Origin: Flavobacterium xueshanense
GTDB taxonomy: Bacteria; Bacteroidota; Bacteroidia; Flavobacteriales; Flavobacteriaceae
Direction: 5' to 3'
Assembly: GCF_900112975.1 (NCBI RefSeq)
Contig: NZ_FONQ01000014.1
Location: 24,653-88,652, forward strand
DNA: 64,000 nucleotides
Part shown: positions 26,648-35,982 of the stretch, piece after piece
Layout of the letters: each line of letters opens with the position of its first letter
How positions within the stretch are numbered: the stretch's first letter is position 1
Notes under the pieces: model-generated
The model's input: only the letters and a program-made list of their open reading frames with translations
The model's database searches: none
What the model was told of the DNA's origin: nothing
Translations under genes and position numbers: made by a program

Positions 26648-28129
26648 TTAACTGAATTTTGTCATGTATTGCTGTACGATTAAATCCGTGTTTTCATGGC
26701 GCATTTTTTGCTCTAACTGAATTGGCGGTGAAGCTCTTTCCAAACAATTCTTAACCGCACAGGTTTCACAGGTAACCCCGACAATCTGTTTCTTAAGAGA
26801 ATCATTTTCGATAAACTTAAATTTTTTCTTCATTCCCGGCGTAATCAATATACCTACCGAAATACTGCGGATACAATCTACCTTAAACGGATCCGGTGTT
26901 GCGGATGAAAAAACAAGGTATTCATTTTTACTGTTTTCATAACTGGAGATTTGCGCGTCAAAAAAGTGGTTTTTATTTTGCTTCAAAGACTCCTCAATTG
27001 TGCGTATCGAAACCCATCTTCGGCAGTAATGCTCATTCATTTCATTCGCATGCGGTTCCTGCTGATTCGTGATGTGTAATTCTTTTTTTATTTGATAAGT
27101 ATCCGTTCCTATTTGATGAGACAGTCTTAGAAAAAAGAGGTTTTTCAGCTGAAAATCTTTTGGTAAAATGTTAGTCAATCTTTGATAAAACGATTCTGGA
27201 GAGACATTAAACCCACTCATCAAAGCAATCATCTCCTCAGGCTTTGGATTTGTCTTTGACAAAAATAAGTTTAGTTCGTCTATCAGTTTTTGTCTTGGAA
27301 TAAGCAATGCTCCCGCAAAATATGAAGCGTAAAAATTATTCAAAACCTGATCAAAATTATCAAATTTAATCCAACTGAACGTATACAACCTATCGGTAAT
27401 CTCAAGATAATTATAGGCTATTTCTTTAGCCAGAATAAACGCTTTTTGAGGTTCGTCAATATCTAATGAAAGTAACAAAGTCTTACTTTTTGGCACAAAA
27501 ATAGATCTCAAATCCCCCAATTGTTCTTGTTCAGAAAAAACGAGCTCTTTTATCGTGTAAGCATATTCTTCAATTAATATCGCCGTGAGTTCTTCAATCG
27601 AAATTTTGGTGTCGATATTTACATAAAACGCTTTGGAAAACTGCAAAACCTTTTGCTCTAAATCTTCAAAATAATTCGTGTGCGCTTCCTGATACGAACG
27701 CAACGAAGCCAAAAAGAAACTCTCTCTGGTCAAATTATAATGTTGGGCAATCTCAATAATTGTACTTATAAACGCATTGACTTTTGCAGGAGCGTTAGCA
27801 ATAATATCAATAAGGTCATTTTCCTGAATCCCAAAAATCTCCAAAGGAATCTCTTTTAAAATGCCAGATTTCAGGATTTCTCCAATGGGCGCCAAATTAT
27901 TATCCAGTTTTAATGAAACCATATTGTCATAAGAAACATCCAGTTTTTCAGACAGCAGAATGATTTTATCCGTTTTGGGATACTTTTTGCCTTTTTCAAT
28001 TTCGTTCAAATACGATTTTGAAAGGTCCGTTATTTTTGCCAATCCAAATAAAGACAAATTCTTATTTGTACGTGCCTGCTTAAGTTTTAATCCAAAAATC
28101 AACTTGATATAATCCTTTTCTATGTTCAT
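26648..28129 (-). CDS. XRE-family regulator of the RamB/ScfR type (HTH + ImmA/IrrE-like + DUF2083)
   Basis: 493 residues. The N-terminal HTH_3 domain spans about 10-70 (LKQARTNKNLSLFGLAKITD, then SYLNEIEKGKKYP). The middle has the ImmA/IrrE-like segment where a zinc HEXXH would lie, but it reads AKEIAYNYL, so the peptidase zinc site is lost; YASYFAGALLIPRQKL follows, as in the family. The C-terminal domain ends with four cysteines in CETCAVKNCLER plus an earlier Cys, the short-chain-fatty-acid regulator (DUF2083) type. RamB of Corynebacterium controls aceA/aceB and acetate genes. This gene is divergent from aceB-aceA with a 161-bp intergenic region, so control of the glyoxylate shunt is a strong inference. 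Confidence 0.88.
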   Translation of the reverse strand: MNIEKDYIKLIFGLKLKQARTNKNLSLFGLAKITDLSKSYLNEIEKGKKYPKTDKIILLSEKLDVSYDNMVSLKLDNNLAPIGEILKSGILKEIPLEIFGIQENDLIDIIANAPAKVNAFISTIIEIAQHYNLTRESFFLASLRSYQEAHTNYFEDLEQKVLQFSKAFYVNIDTKISIEELTAILIEEYAYTIKELVFSEQEQLGDLRSIFVPKSKTLLLSLDIDEPQKAFILAKEIAYNYLEITDRLYTFSWIKFDNFDQVLNNFYASYFAGALLIPRQKLIDELNLFLSKTNPKPEEMIALMSGFNVSPESFYQRLTNILPKDFQLKNLFFLRLSHQIGTDTYQIKKELHITNQQEPHANEMNEHYCRRWVSIRTIEESLKQNKNHFFDAQISSYENSKNEYLVFSSATPDPFKVDCIRSISVGILITPGMKKKFKFIENDSLKKQIVGVTCETCAVKNCLERASPPIQLEQKMRHENTDLIVQQYMTKFS

Positions 28130-28183
28130 ATCTCAAAGATAAGCTAAAAAATATTTAAGCCAAAAAAAATATTTTTACTTTTT

Positions 28184-28226
28184 AGCGTACGTTCGCTTGT
28201 TTAGTAAAAAACTTTTTGTATCATTG
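28184..28226 (+). promoter_or_regulatory. aceB promoter with an overlapping inverted-repeat operator candidate
   Basis: TTG at 28197-28199, a 19-bp spacer and TATCATTG at 28219-28226 approximate the flavobacterial promoter, one base off TAnnTTTG. Directly before and overlapping the TTG is AGCGTACGTTCGCT (28184-28197), a 14-bp inverted repeat with 12 of 14 positions symmetric. It is GC-rich in a very AT-rich region, and its place over the distal promoter element is that of a repressor site. A second symmetric pair, AAATATT-type, flanks 28146-28176. Confidence 0.55.
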
Positions 28227-28290
28227 CACTGTTAAACAATCACATATTATTAACAAACATTCATTATTGTTAAATTAAATACGTTTTAAA

Positions 28291-29892
28291 ATGAATTTAA
28301 AAGAAGTATATTCGAAAAATTTGTTAAATTTTTCAGAAGAAACCACCGAGCATTACCCGGAAATCTTAACTGACGAAGCAATGACTTTTTTGTCTCTACT
28401 TCATGAAAATTTTAATGAAAAAAGACTAACGCTTTTAGAGGAACGAAAAAAGCAACAAGTTTTATTTGATCAAGGTGCATTACCCACTTTTCCTGCTGAA
28501 ACAAAAACCATCAGAGAGAGCAACTGGGAAGCTGCTAAAACTCCTGAAGATTTATTAGACCGAAGAGTCGAAATAACGGGACCAGTAGACCGAAAAATGG
28601 TAATCAATGCATTGAATTCGGGGGCAAAAACCTTCATGGCTGATTTTGAAGACAGCACTTCACCAACTTGGAGTAATTTAATGACGGGTCAACAAAACCT
28701 GAAAGACGCCATAAATAAAACTATTTCTCTTGAAGACAGTATAAAACATAAAAAATACAGTCTGAACGACAAAACTGCCGTACTGCTTGTTCGTCCAAGA
28801 GGATTGCATTTAACGGAGAAAAATATTTTGATTAAAGGAGAACAAACTTCTGGTTCCCTAATTGACTTTGGATTGTATGCTTTCCATAATCACAAGCAAC
28901 TTATTGAAGATGGAACGGCACCGTATTTTTATATTCCAAAATTAGAACATTATCTGGAAGCGAGATGGTGGAATGAAGTTTTCGAATTCACGCAAGAATA
29001 TTTGGGAGTAAAAAACGGAACATTCAAAGCAACAGTTTTAATCGAAACGATAACTGCCAGTTTTCAATTAGACGAAATCATTTTTGAACTGAAAGATCAT
29101 ATCGTAGGTCTTAATTGCGGGCGCTGGGATTATATTTTTTCTTACATCAAAAAACTAAGAAAAAACCCAGCTTTCATCGTTCCAAACCGAGATCAAGTGA
29201 CCATGACTGCACCATTTATGAGTGCGTATTCACAATTAGTTATTCAAAGATGCCACAAACGAAACATTCATGCAATAGGTGGAATGGCCGCACAAATTCC
29301 GATAAAAAATAATGAAGAAGCCAACAAAACAGCTTTCGACAAAGTAATTGCCGACAAAGAACGTGAGGCAAAAAATGGACATGACGGAACATGGGTGGCA
29401 CATCCGGATTTGGTTTCACTGGCCATGACCGTATTCGATAAATACATGCCGACCAAAAATCAGATTCATGTTAAAAGAGAAGACGTACACATTACCGAAA
29501 GTGATTTGCTGGAAACTCCAAAAGGAACAATTACAGAGGAAGGCGTTCGAAAAAATATCAGTATTTCAATTTTATATATCGCTTCATGGCTCAACGGACA
29601 AGGTGCAGCGGCCTTACACAATTTAATGGAAGATGCTGCTACTGCTGAGATTTCGAGATCACAATTATGGCAATGGCTTCAAAACGAAGTGATTTTGGAC
29701 AATCAAAAAGTATTGAATGAAAAATACTATCATCGATTGGCTATGGAAGAATTCGAAAAAATCAGAAAGCTCGTGGGAGATGAAAATCATGTAAAACAGA
29801 AATATAGACTAGCCGAACAATTATTAGACATTCTGGTAGTCAACGACAATTTTATCGAATTTTTGACTATTCCAGGATATAAATACATTTAA
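28291..29892 (+). CDS. aceB: Malate synthase A
   Basis: 533 residues, the usual isoform-A length. The N-terminal GALPTFPAETKTIRE and FMADFEDSTSPTW (metal-coordinating Glu/Asp) match the family. LLVRPRGLHLTEKN, ATVLIETITASFQLDEI (catalytic-site Glu) and GLNCGRWDYIFSYIKKLR are the signatures around the glyoxylate site. It condenses glyoxylate with acetyl-CoA to malate, letting cells grow on acetate and fatty acids. It is the first gene of aceB-aceA, divergent from the RamB-like regulator. Confidence 0.97.
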   Translation: MNLKEVYSKNLLNFSEETTEHYPEILTDEAMTFLSLLHENFNEKRLTLLEERKKQQVLFDQGALPTFPAETKTIRESNWEAAKTPEDLLDRRVEITGPVDRKMVINALNSGAKTFMADFEDSTSPTWSNLMTGQQNLKDAINKTISLEDSIKHKKYSLNDKTAVLLVRPRGLHLTEKNILIKGEQTSGSLIDFGLYAFHNHKQLIEDGTAPYFYIPKLEHYLEARWWNEVFEFTQEYLGVKNGTFKATVLIETITASFQLDEIIFELKDHIVGLNCGRWDYIFSYIKKLRKNPAFIVPNRDQVTMTAPFMSAYSQLVIQRCHKRNIHAIGGMAAQIPIKNNEEANKTAFDKVIADKEREAKNGHDGTWVAHPDLVSLAMTVFDKYMPTKNQIHVKREDVHITESDLLETPKGTITEEGVRKNISISILYIASWLNGQGAAALHNLMEDAATAEISRSQLWQWLQNEVILDNQKVLNEKYYHRLAMEEFEKIRKLVGDENHVKQKYRLAEQLLDILVVNDNFIEFLTIPGYKYI

Positions 29893-29958
29893 AATTGCAA
29901 TTGCTATAAAATCAACATTAATAAAAAAATTAAAAACACTATTAAACTTTAATACACG

Positions 29959-31239
29959 ATGAAAACTACAGAAACAAGAATTCAAGAATTAGTTACCGAC
30001 TGGATTACTAACCCAAGATGGAATGGTATTGAGCGCCCATACTCTGCTGAAGAAGTGGTGAAATTGCAAGGTTCTTATCAAATAGAACACAGTGTAGCCA
30101 GAATTGGAGCCAATAATTTATGGAACAAACTAAACGCTCAGGATTTTGTAGCAGGACTTGGCGCACTTACCGGAAACCAAGCAATTCAAGAAGTGGAAGC
30201 AGGATTAGATGCTATATATTTGAGCGGATGGCAGGTTGCTGCTGATGCAAATGTAGCTGGAGAAATGTATCCTGACCAATCTTTATATCCTGCTAACAGC
30301 GTTCCGTTAGTAGTGAAACGCATTAATAATGCCCTGTTGAGAGCAGACCAAATACAAGTAGTAAACGGAACTGCGGATAAAAAAGAATATCTAGTTCCTA
30401 TTGTAGCAGATGCAGAGGCTGGTTTCGGCGGAAACCTAAATGCTTTCGAATTAATGAAAGCGATGATCGAAGCGGGAGCTGCCGGGGTTCACTTTGAAGA
30501 CCAATTAAGTTCTGCTAAAAAATGCGGACACTTAGGTGGAAAAGTATTGGTTCCTACTCAAGAGGCTATCAATAAATTAATTGCAGCACGTTTAGCAGCT
30601 GACGTAATGGGAACACCAACAATTGTTGTTGCCCGTACAGATGCAGATGCAGCTAACTTATTGACTAGCGATATTGACCCAAGAGATGCCAAATTCATCA
30701 CGGGTGAAAAAACTGGAGAAGGTTTTTTCTATGTAAATTGTGGCGTGGAGCAAGGAATTGACAGAGGATTGAGTTATGCGCCTTATGCTGATTTAATTTG
30801 GATGGAGACCAGCAATCCGGATCTTGATTACGCAAGAAAATTTGCTGAAGGAATTCACGCGAAATTTCCAGGAAAAATGTTGGCTTACAACTGTTCGCCT
30901 TCTTTCAACTGGGCTGCTAAGTTATCCGTGGCTGAAATGGAAACGTTCAGAGAAGATCTTGCGGCAATGGGATACAAATTCCAATTCATCACTTTAGCTG
31001 GATTCCATGCACTAAATACCAGCATGTTCGAATTGTCTAAAGCATACAAAGAAAGAGGAATGGCCGGCTATTCTGAATTGCAGGAAAGAGAATTTGCTTT
31101 GCAAAAACACGGTTTCAAAGCGGTAAAACACCAAGGTTTCGTAGGGACTTCTTATTTTGATGCGGTACAAAATACTGTGACAGTTGGGAAATCATCTACA
31201 ACTGCAATGAAAGACTCTACTGAAGCTGCTCAGTTTTAA
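29959..31239 (+). CDS. aceA: Isocitrate lyase
   Basis: 426 residues. The catalytic signature is [13 protein letters not shown], with the active-site Cys in [15 protein letters not shown] binds Mg and substrate. FEDQLSSA and [10 protein letters not shown] are also present, and the C-terminal part has [10 protein letters not shown]. It splits isocitrate into glyoxylate and succinate. The succinate can feed the nearby sdh operon, though they are separate transcription units. It is 66 bp after aceB and ends at a strong terminator. Confidence 0.97.
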   Translation: MKTTETRIQELVTDWITNPRWNGIERPYSAEEVVKLQGSYQIEHSVARIGANNLWNKLNAQDFVAGLGALTGNQAIQEVEAGLDAIYLSGWQVAADANVAGEMYPDQSLYPANSVPLVVKRINNALLRADQIQVVNGTADKKEYLVPIVADAEAGFGGNLNAFELMKAMIEAGAAGVHFEDQLSSAKKCGHLGGKVLVPTQEAINKLIAARLAADVMGTPTIVVARTDADAANLLTSDIDPRDAKFITGEKTGEGFFYVNCGVEQGIDRGLSYAPYADLIWMETSNPDLDYARKFAEGIHAKFPGKMLAYNCSPSFNWAAKLSVAEMETFREDLAAMGYKFQFITLAGFHALNTSMFELSKAYKERGMAGYSELQEREFALQKHGFKAVKHQGFVGTSYFDAVQNTVTVGKSSTTAMKDSTEAAQF

Positions 31240-31255
31240 ACAAAGTAACAACCAT

Positions 31256-31290
31256 AAAAAAACACGATTTCAGATGAAATCGTGTTTTTT
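31256..31290. terminator. Bidirectional terminator after aceA
   Basis: AAAAAAACACGATTT (31256-31270) pairs with AAATCGTGTTTTTT (31277-31290) around a CAGATG loop, the T tract running on. It also ends the convergent BNR-repeat gene. Confidence 0.88.
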
Positions 31291-31312
31291 GTTTTTAAAA
31301 TAAAATGACTGT

Positions 31313-34153
31313 TTATTTTGATTCTATAATTTCAAGGTCTGTAACAACTTTCTCTTTTCCTTTTTGAATACTTATTTTGTTCACCGAAACCGGAAGGTAA
31401 TATTTGCCGTTTTTAGCTTGTTCCAATTTTAGTTTTTTGTCTTTATTTTTCCAATTATCAGCAGTTGCTTTCGTTATGGAAAGATCATAAACATGTTTGT
31501 TCAATCCTTTTACGGCTTTTACTTTCTGAGAATAGACCACTTCTTTCAAGCTGTTTTTAATTTGCAACAGCACCTCTGCATCGCCATTCGAATAAAACCA
31601 TATCTCCGCTTTTGGCTCTGAAGCCTTAGCCCAAGAACTCCAGCTGTTTCCCCATTCTTTTGATTTTTTTATCTTTTTAAGTTCAAAAACATGAAGATTT
31701 TCCGCTACAACTTTATCATTCAGTTGTCGCACTTGATCCAAATTAACTTTATACACCGAACGACCGTGAGTTCCCACCACTAAATCTTTTGCTATCTTTT
31801 GAATTACTAGATCGTGAACCGCCACGCTTGGAATTCCGTTAGAAAAATCATCCCAAGATGTTCCTTTGTTTAAGGAAACATACAAGCCGTTATCCGTTCC
31901 CACATATAAAACATTCTCGTTTACGTTATCCTCCACAATTACATTCACTGGACTTGCAGGCAAATTATTGGCTATATTTTTCCAGGTTTGACCAAAATCA
32001 TCTGACTTATAAACATAACTGGTGAAATCATCATTTCGATATCCGTTCAAAGTCGCATACACTCTCTCTTTCTTATGTGCCGAAGCCACGACTCTCGAAA
32101 CCCAGCGGTTTTGCGGTAAATTTCCTGAAATTTTGTTCCAAGTCGCCCCGCCATCTTTCGAAATATGAATCAATCCATCGTCACTTCCTGTATAAAGTAA
32201 CCCAAACTGCAAGGTACTTTCACTGATAGCAGCGATTGTCCCAAAAGCAACATTCCCTTCTTTTGCTCCTTGCGTTAAATCAGGCGAAATAGCCGTCCAA
32301 GTTTCCCCTTGATTCATCGAACGATGTAAGAAATTAGATCCCATGTATAAAATATCCTGATTGTGTGAAGACAATAAAATAGGCGTCTGCCAATTGAATC
32401 GAAAGGGCTTTTCGTCCTTTTTTGGCTTTGGCGAAATATACTCTCGCTTGTTATTCGCACGATCAATTCTGTAATAATTCCCAAATTGAAACCCTGTAAA
32501 AACAATATTTGGATTTCTTTTGTCTATTTGAGTCTGCATTCCGTCACCACCCATCAAATTTTCGTATGGATAATTTCCGGTTTGGTACCATTCTGAGGAA
32601 TATTTATAATCACTTGGGCCAACCCAAACCCCATTATCCTGCATGCCGCCATAAATATTATACGGTTCTTGCTCATCGACATTCACTGCATAAAACTGAC
32701 TTACTGAGTGCGAATTACTTTTTACCCAATGCGCTCCATCATCATACGAAATGTTCAAACCGCCATCATTTCCATTGATTAAATGCCCTGATTTATTTGG
32801 GTTAACCCAAACTACGTGATGATCCGAGTGAACATTTTCCTCGCTTATGGATGTAAATGTTTTTCCGCCATCATTTGATTTTATAATGGGCACACCCGAT
32901 AAATAAATTTTATTGACATCGTTTGGATCAACTGAAATAACACTAAAATAATATCCGTACGAATAAAAGAAATCATCGATAAAATCCTGATGAGTCTTCG
33001 TCCAGTTTTTCCCTCCATTACTTGATTTGTACACTTCGGCTCCAATTACTTCTGTCTCGGCTAAATTATTTATCGCATCCAGAACCACTTTTGCGGCTTC
33101 GTTAGGTTGCAAATACCCGTTTTGAACCCAATGTTTGATATTTTCGGCCCTGTATTTTTCGGTTAAACCGTAATTCTTTAAAATAGAATTCAAACTTTTA
33201 TTAGGTAATTTCAGGAATTCGTCCCCAGGCATGGAAAACGCAACCGGTAACGAATTACTTTTTTTAGATTGTAAAGGTCTTTTGAATTGGTTGTCCAAAA
33301 TGGCATACACGTTTTCATCATCATATACCGCTAAACCAATACGACCAACGCCTTCTCCAACCGGAAATCCGCTTTCAGCATTCGTTGTGAAAAGTTTCCA
33401 TGTCAATCCCGCATCTTCACTTTTATAAATTCCCGAAGTAGCGCCACTTCCTATAAAATCCCAAGCCTTTCTGTCTTTACTCCAAGAAGCCGCATATTGA
33501 ACCTTAAAGTTTTTTGGCGAAACAGCCACATCTATAATTCCGGTTTCATCATCGATATAAAGGGTTTTACTCCACGTTTTTCCGCCATTTGTCGTTTTAT
33601 AAATCCCTCTTTCTTCATTTTTTGAATACAAATGACCCACTGCACCCACAACAACTTCATCTGGATTTGATGGATTTATCAGGATTCTACTGATGTGATG
33701 GCTGTCATGCAATCCCATATTTTGCCAAGTCTTTCCTTTATCTTCGGATTTCAAAACTCCAATTCCGGCATAAGAAGATCGGGACGAATTAACTTCGCCA
33801 GTTCCTACCCAAATCGTTCCTCGTTTCCAGTCTATCGCGATATCACCCACATTTTGCGTAGGCGCCGCATCCATAACTGGTGAAAAACTCATTCCGTTAT
33901 TATTCGTGTACCAAAGTCCGCCCGAAGCATAGCCCACATAAAACTCGGTTGGATTTTCGGGATTTACATCCACATCCACCACTCTGCCGCTCATTACCGT
34001 TGGACCCACATTTTCGAAAGCAACATTTTGAAAAAGCGATTGTTTCTCCATTGTTTTTTTGGCTTCCAATGATTGCTGAATCGCTTCGGCAGAAACTTGT
34101 CCCCAAGAGACACTTTGTACAATAAGAGCCGAAAAGAGTACTATTTTTTTCAT
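31313..34153 (-). CDS. Large secreted WD40/YVTN/BNR-like repeat (VPS10/sortilin-type) protein
   Basis: 946 residues. A signal peptide (MKKIVLFSALIVQSVSWG) exports it. Residues about 45-780 contain repeated BNR/Asp-box motifs (SEDKGKTWQ, TTNGGKTWS, SEDAGLTWK, SSNGGKNWT, SNDGGKTFT, SKDGGATWN, SDDFGQTWK, SLNKGTSWD), forming large beta-propellers like those of sortilin VPS10 and xyloglucanase-type glycosyl hydrolases. The remaining C terminus is beta-rich. I see no type IX secretion tail. Often annotated as glycosyl hydrolase, but catalytic residues are not evident and no polysaccharide locus is nearby, so the role is unknown. Confidence 0.87.
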   Translation of the reverse strand: MKKIVLFSALIVQSVSWGQVSAEAIQQSLEAKKTMEKQSLFQNVAFENVGPTVMSGRVVDVDVNPENPTEFYVGYASGGLWYTNNNGMSFSPVMDAAPTQNVGDIAIDWKRGTIWVGTGEVNSSRSSYAGIGVLKSEDKGKTWQNMGLHDSHHISRILINPSNPDEVVVGAVGHLYSKNEERGIYKTTNGGKTWSKTLYIDDETGIIDVAVSPKNFKVQYAASWSKDRKAWDFIGSGATSGIYKSEDAGLTWKLFTTNAESGFPVGEGVGRIGLAVYDDENVYAILDNQFKRPLQSKKSNSLPVAFSMPGDEFLKLPNKSLNSILKNYGLTEKYRAENIKHWVQNGYLQPNEAAKVVLDAINNLAETEVIGAEVYKSSNGGKNWTKTHQDFIDDFFYSYGYYFSVISVDPNDVNKIYLSGVPIIKSNDGGKTFTSISEENVHSDHHVVWVNPNKSGHLINGNDGGLNISYDDGAHWVKSNSHSVSQFYAVNVDEQEPYNIYGGMQDNGVWVGPSDYKYSSEWYQTGNYPYENLMGGDGMQTQIDKRNPNIVFTGFQFGNYYRIDRANNKREYISPKPKKDEKPFRFNWQTPILLSSHNQDILYMGSNFLHRSMNQGETWTAISPDLTQGAKEGNVAFGTIAAISESTLQFGLLYTGSDDGLIHISKDGGATWNKISGNLPQNRWVSRVVASAHKKERVYATLNGYRNDDFTSYVYKSDDFGQTWKNIANNLPASPVNVIVEDNVNENVLYVGTDNGLYVSLNKGTSWDDFSNGIPSVAVHDLVIQKIAKDLVVGTHGRSVYKVNLDQVRQLNDKVVAENLHVFELKKIKKSKEWGNSWSSWAKASEPKAEIWFYSNGDAEVLLQIKNSLKEVVYSQKVKAVKGLNKHVYDLSITKATADNWKNKDKKLKLEQAKNGKYYLPVSVNKISIQKGKEKVVTDLEIIESK

Positions 34154-34368
34154 GTAAATTAATTTGAGTTGGAAAATTAATCATAAAAATAGTTATCTGA
34201 AAATTTTATAGTGTAATTAACATCCGTTTCTCTCAAAGTTAGTATTTTTGATTATTCAATATATAAAAAGAATTGTAATGAAATAAGCGTAGCCAGGAAT
34301 GGTATCAAAACCAATACTGGCGCTCTGCGAATTACACATGACCCATAAAAAACAATAAAAATCAACAA

Positions 34369-35661
34369 ATGAAATACCATCAAATTGACCGAGATTTATT
34401 TATAAAAAATAGAGAAAAATTCATGGCTCAGATGAAGCCAAACAGCGTCGCTGTTTTCAATTCTAATGATATTTATCCCGTTTCTGCAGATAGTACGTTG
34501 CCTTTTGCACAACACCGCGACATCTTTTATCTGAGCGGAGTAGATCAGGAAGAAAGCATTTTATTGCTTTTCCCGGATGCGCCTTACGAGCACCAAAGAG
34601 AAATGGTATTCTTGAAAGAAACCAGTGAGCACATTGCGATTTGGGAAGGCGAGAAACTGACTAAAGAACGTGCTTTTGAAGTAACAGGAATAAGAACTGT
34701 GTATTGGTTGCAGGAATTTGAAAAAGTCTTATTTGAGATGATGACTCACGCTGACACGATTTACATCAATACCAACGAGCATTACCGCGCTACAGTAGAA
34801 ACTGAAACTCGCGAAGCCCGTTTTGTAAAATGGTGGAAAGAGAAATATCCGGCGCATGCTGTTGCAAAAAGTAACCCGATATTACAACGCCTTCGTTCTG
34901 TAAAAGAAATCGAAGAACTGGATTTAATCCAAAAAGCCTGTAATATTACGGAACTCGGTTTTAGAAGAATATTGCCTTTCGTGAAACCAAATGTAACCGA
35001 ATACGAAATTGAAGCCGAGCTAATTCACGAATTCATTCGCAACCGTTCCAGAGGTTTCGCTTACACGCCAATTATTGCTTCCGGTAACAATGCTAATGTA
35101 TTGCATTATATAGAGAACAATCAACAATGCAAAGCCGGTGATTTGATTTTACTGGATGTTGCTGCTGAATATGCGAATTATTCCAGTGACATGACGCGTA
35201 CCATTCCGGTTTCAGGAACGTATACCAAAAGACAAAAAGAAGTGTACAACGCCGTTTTACGTGTAAAAAACGAAGCGACTAAAATGCTGACAACAGGCAC
35301 ACTTTGGAAACAATATCATATCGAAGTTGGGAAATTAATGACTTCAGAATTGCTAGGTTTAGGCCTTATTGACACAGCCGATGTACAAAACGAAAAGCCG
35401 GAATGGCCCGCTTACAAAAAATATTTCATGCACGGAACATCACACCACATGGGATTGGACACGCACGATTACGGAATCCTGACCGAACCCATGCAAGCCA
35501 ATATGGTTTTCACCGTAGAGCCTGGAATTTACATTCCTGCCGAAGGTTTCGGAATCCGTCTGGAGGACAATATCATCGTTCAGGAAAGCGGCGAACCATT
35601 TAACATGATGCGTAATATCCCAATTGAAGTAGACGAAATCGAAGAATTAATGAACAGTTAA
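34369..35661 (+). CDS. pepP: Xaa-Pro aminopeptidase (aminopeptidase P), M24 family
   Basis: 430 residues. The N-terminal AMP_N domain (MKYHQIDRDLFIKNREKF) is followed by the pita-bread M24 domain. The five metal ligands are visible in order: Asp in LLDVAAEY, Asp in SSDMTRTIP, His in HGTSHHMGLDTHDYG, Glu in TVEPGIYIP and Glu in IRLEDNIIV. It removes N-terminal residues preceding proline. There is no signal peptide, so it is cytosolic. It has a 215-bp upstream region divergent from the BNR gene, with TATTTTTG at 34244-34251 as a possible -10 box, and an intrinsic terminator downstream. Confidence 0.95.
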   Translation: MKYHQIDRDLFIKNREKFMAQMKPNSVAVFNSNDIYPVSADSTLPFAQHRDIFYLSGVDQEESILLLFPDAPYEHQREMVFLKETSEHIAIWEGEKLTKERAFEVTGIRTVYWLQEFEKVLFEMMTHADTIYINTNEHYRATVETETREARFVKWWKEKYPAHAVAKSNPILQRLRSVKEIEELDLIQKACNITELGFRRILPFVKPNVTEYEIEAELIHEFIRNRSRGFAYTPIIASGNNANVLHYIENNQQCKAGDLILLDVAAEYANYSSDMTRTIPVSGTYTKRQKEVYNAVLRVKNEATKMLTTGTLWKQYHIEVGKLMTSELLGLGLIDTADVQNEKPEWPAYKKYFMHGTSHHMGLDTHDYGILTEPMQANMVFTVEPGIYIPAEGFGIRLEDNIIVQESGEPFNMMRNIPIEVDEIEELMNS

Positions 35662-35681
35662 TTCCTCAAAAACTTACAAGG

Positions 35682-35716
35682 AAATCGGTTTACAGCAATG
35701 TGAACCGATTTTTTTT
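35682..35716 (+). terminator. Terminator of pepP
   Basis: AAATCGGTT pairs with AACCGATTT around a loop of about 14 nt, followed by TTTTT. It is immediately followed by the GC-richer dispersed element starting at 35717. Confidence 0.8.
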
Positions 35717-35877
35717 GGGCGCAACCCAGCCTCCGTAAACTCCGGCTGCGTCGGGCTATTCGCTGCAAATGAAATTCACTGAACTTCTATGAAAATAAAC
35801 ACAACGTGAAGTAAGTCCTCGTCTCGTCCAAAAAGACGAGACTGTGGGCTTTCCGCTATTATCCCTTGCGCACTTCA
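35717..35877. repeat. Dispersed GC-rich intergenic element with terminal inverted ends
   Basis: About 160 bp, clearly less AT-rich than its surroundings and without a gene. It begins GGGCGCAACCCAG and ends ATCCCTTGCGCAC, so GCGCAA and TTGCGC form terminal inverted ends. Inside are the hairpin GTCTCGTC/GACGAGAC with a CAAAAA loop (35821-35842), a CAGCC/GGCTG pair, and two similar phrases (TCGGGCTATTCGCTG and TGGGCTTTCCGCTAT). It occupies most of the 321-bp gap between pepP and the AIM24-like gene. I recall similar sequence scattered in Flavobacterium genomes, which is not verified here. Confidence 0.65.
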
Positions 35878-35982
35878 ACGAGAAAATTTATAACTCCAAA
35901 ACATCAATTCCAAAATCCATCTTAAAGCTGTAACTTTATAATCTTGCTGCCGAATTATTTAAAAACTTAAAACACACAAATC

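Noticed and set aside
31313..34153. Type IX secretion cargo
   Set aside because: The C terminus shows no conserved sorting-domain pattern; only a signal peptide is supported.
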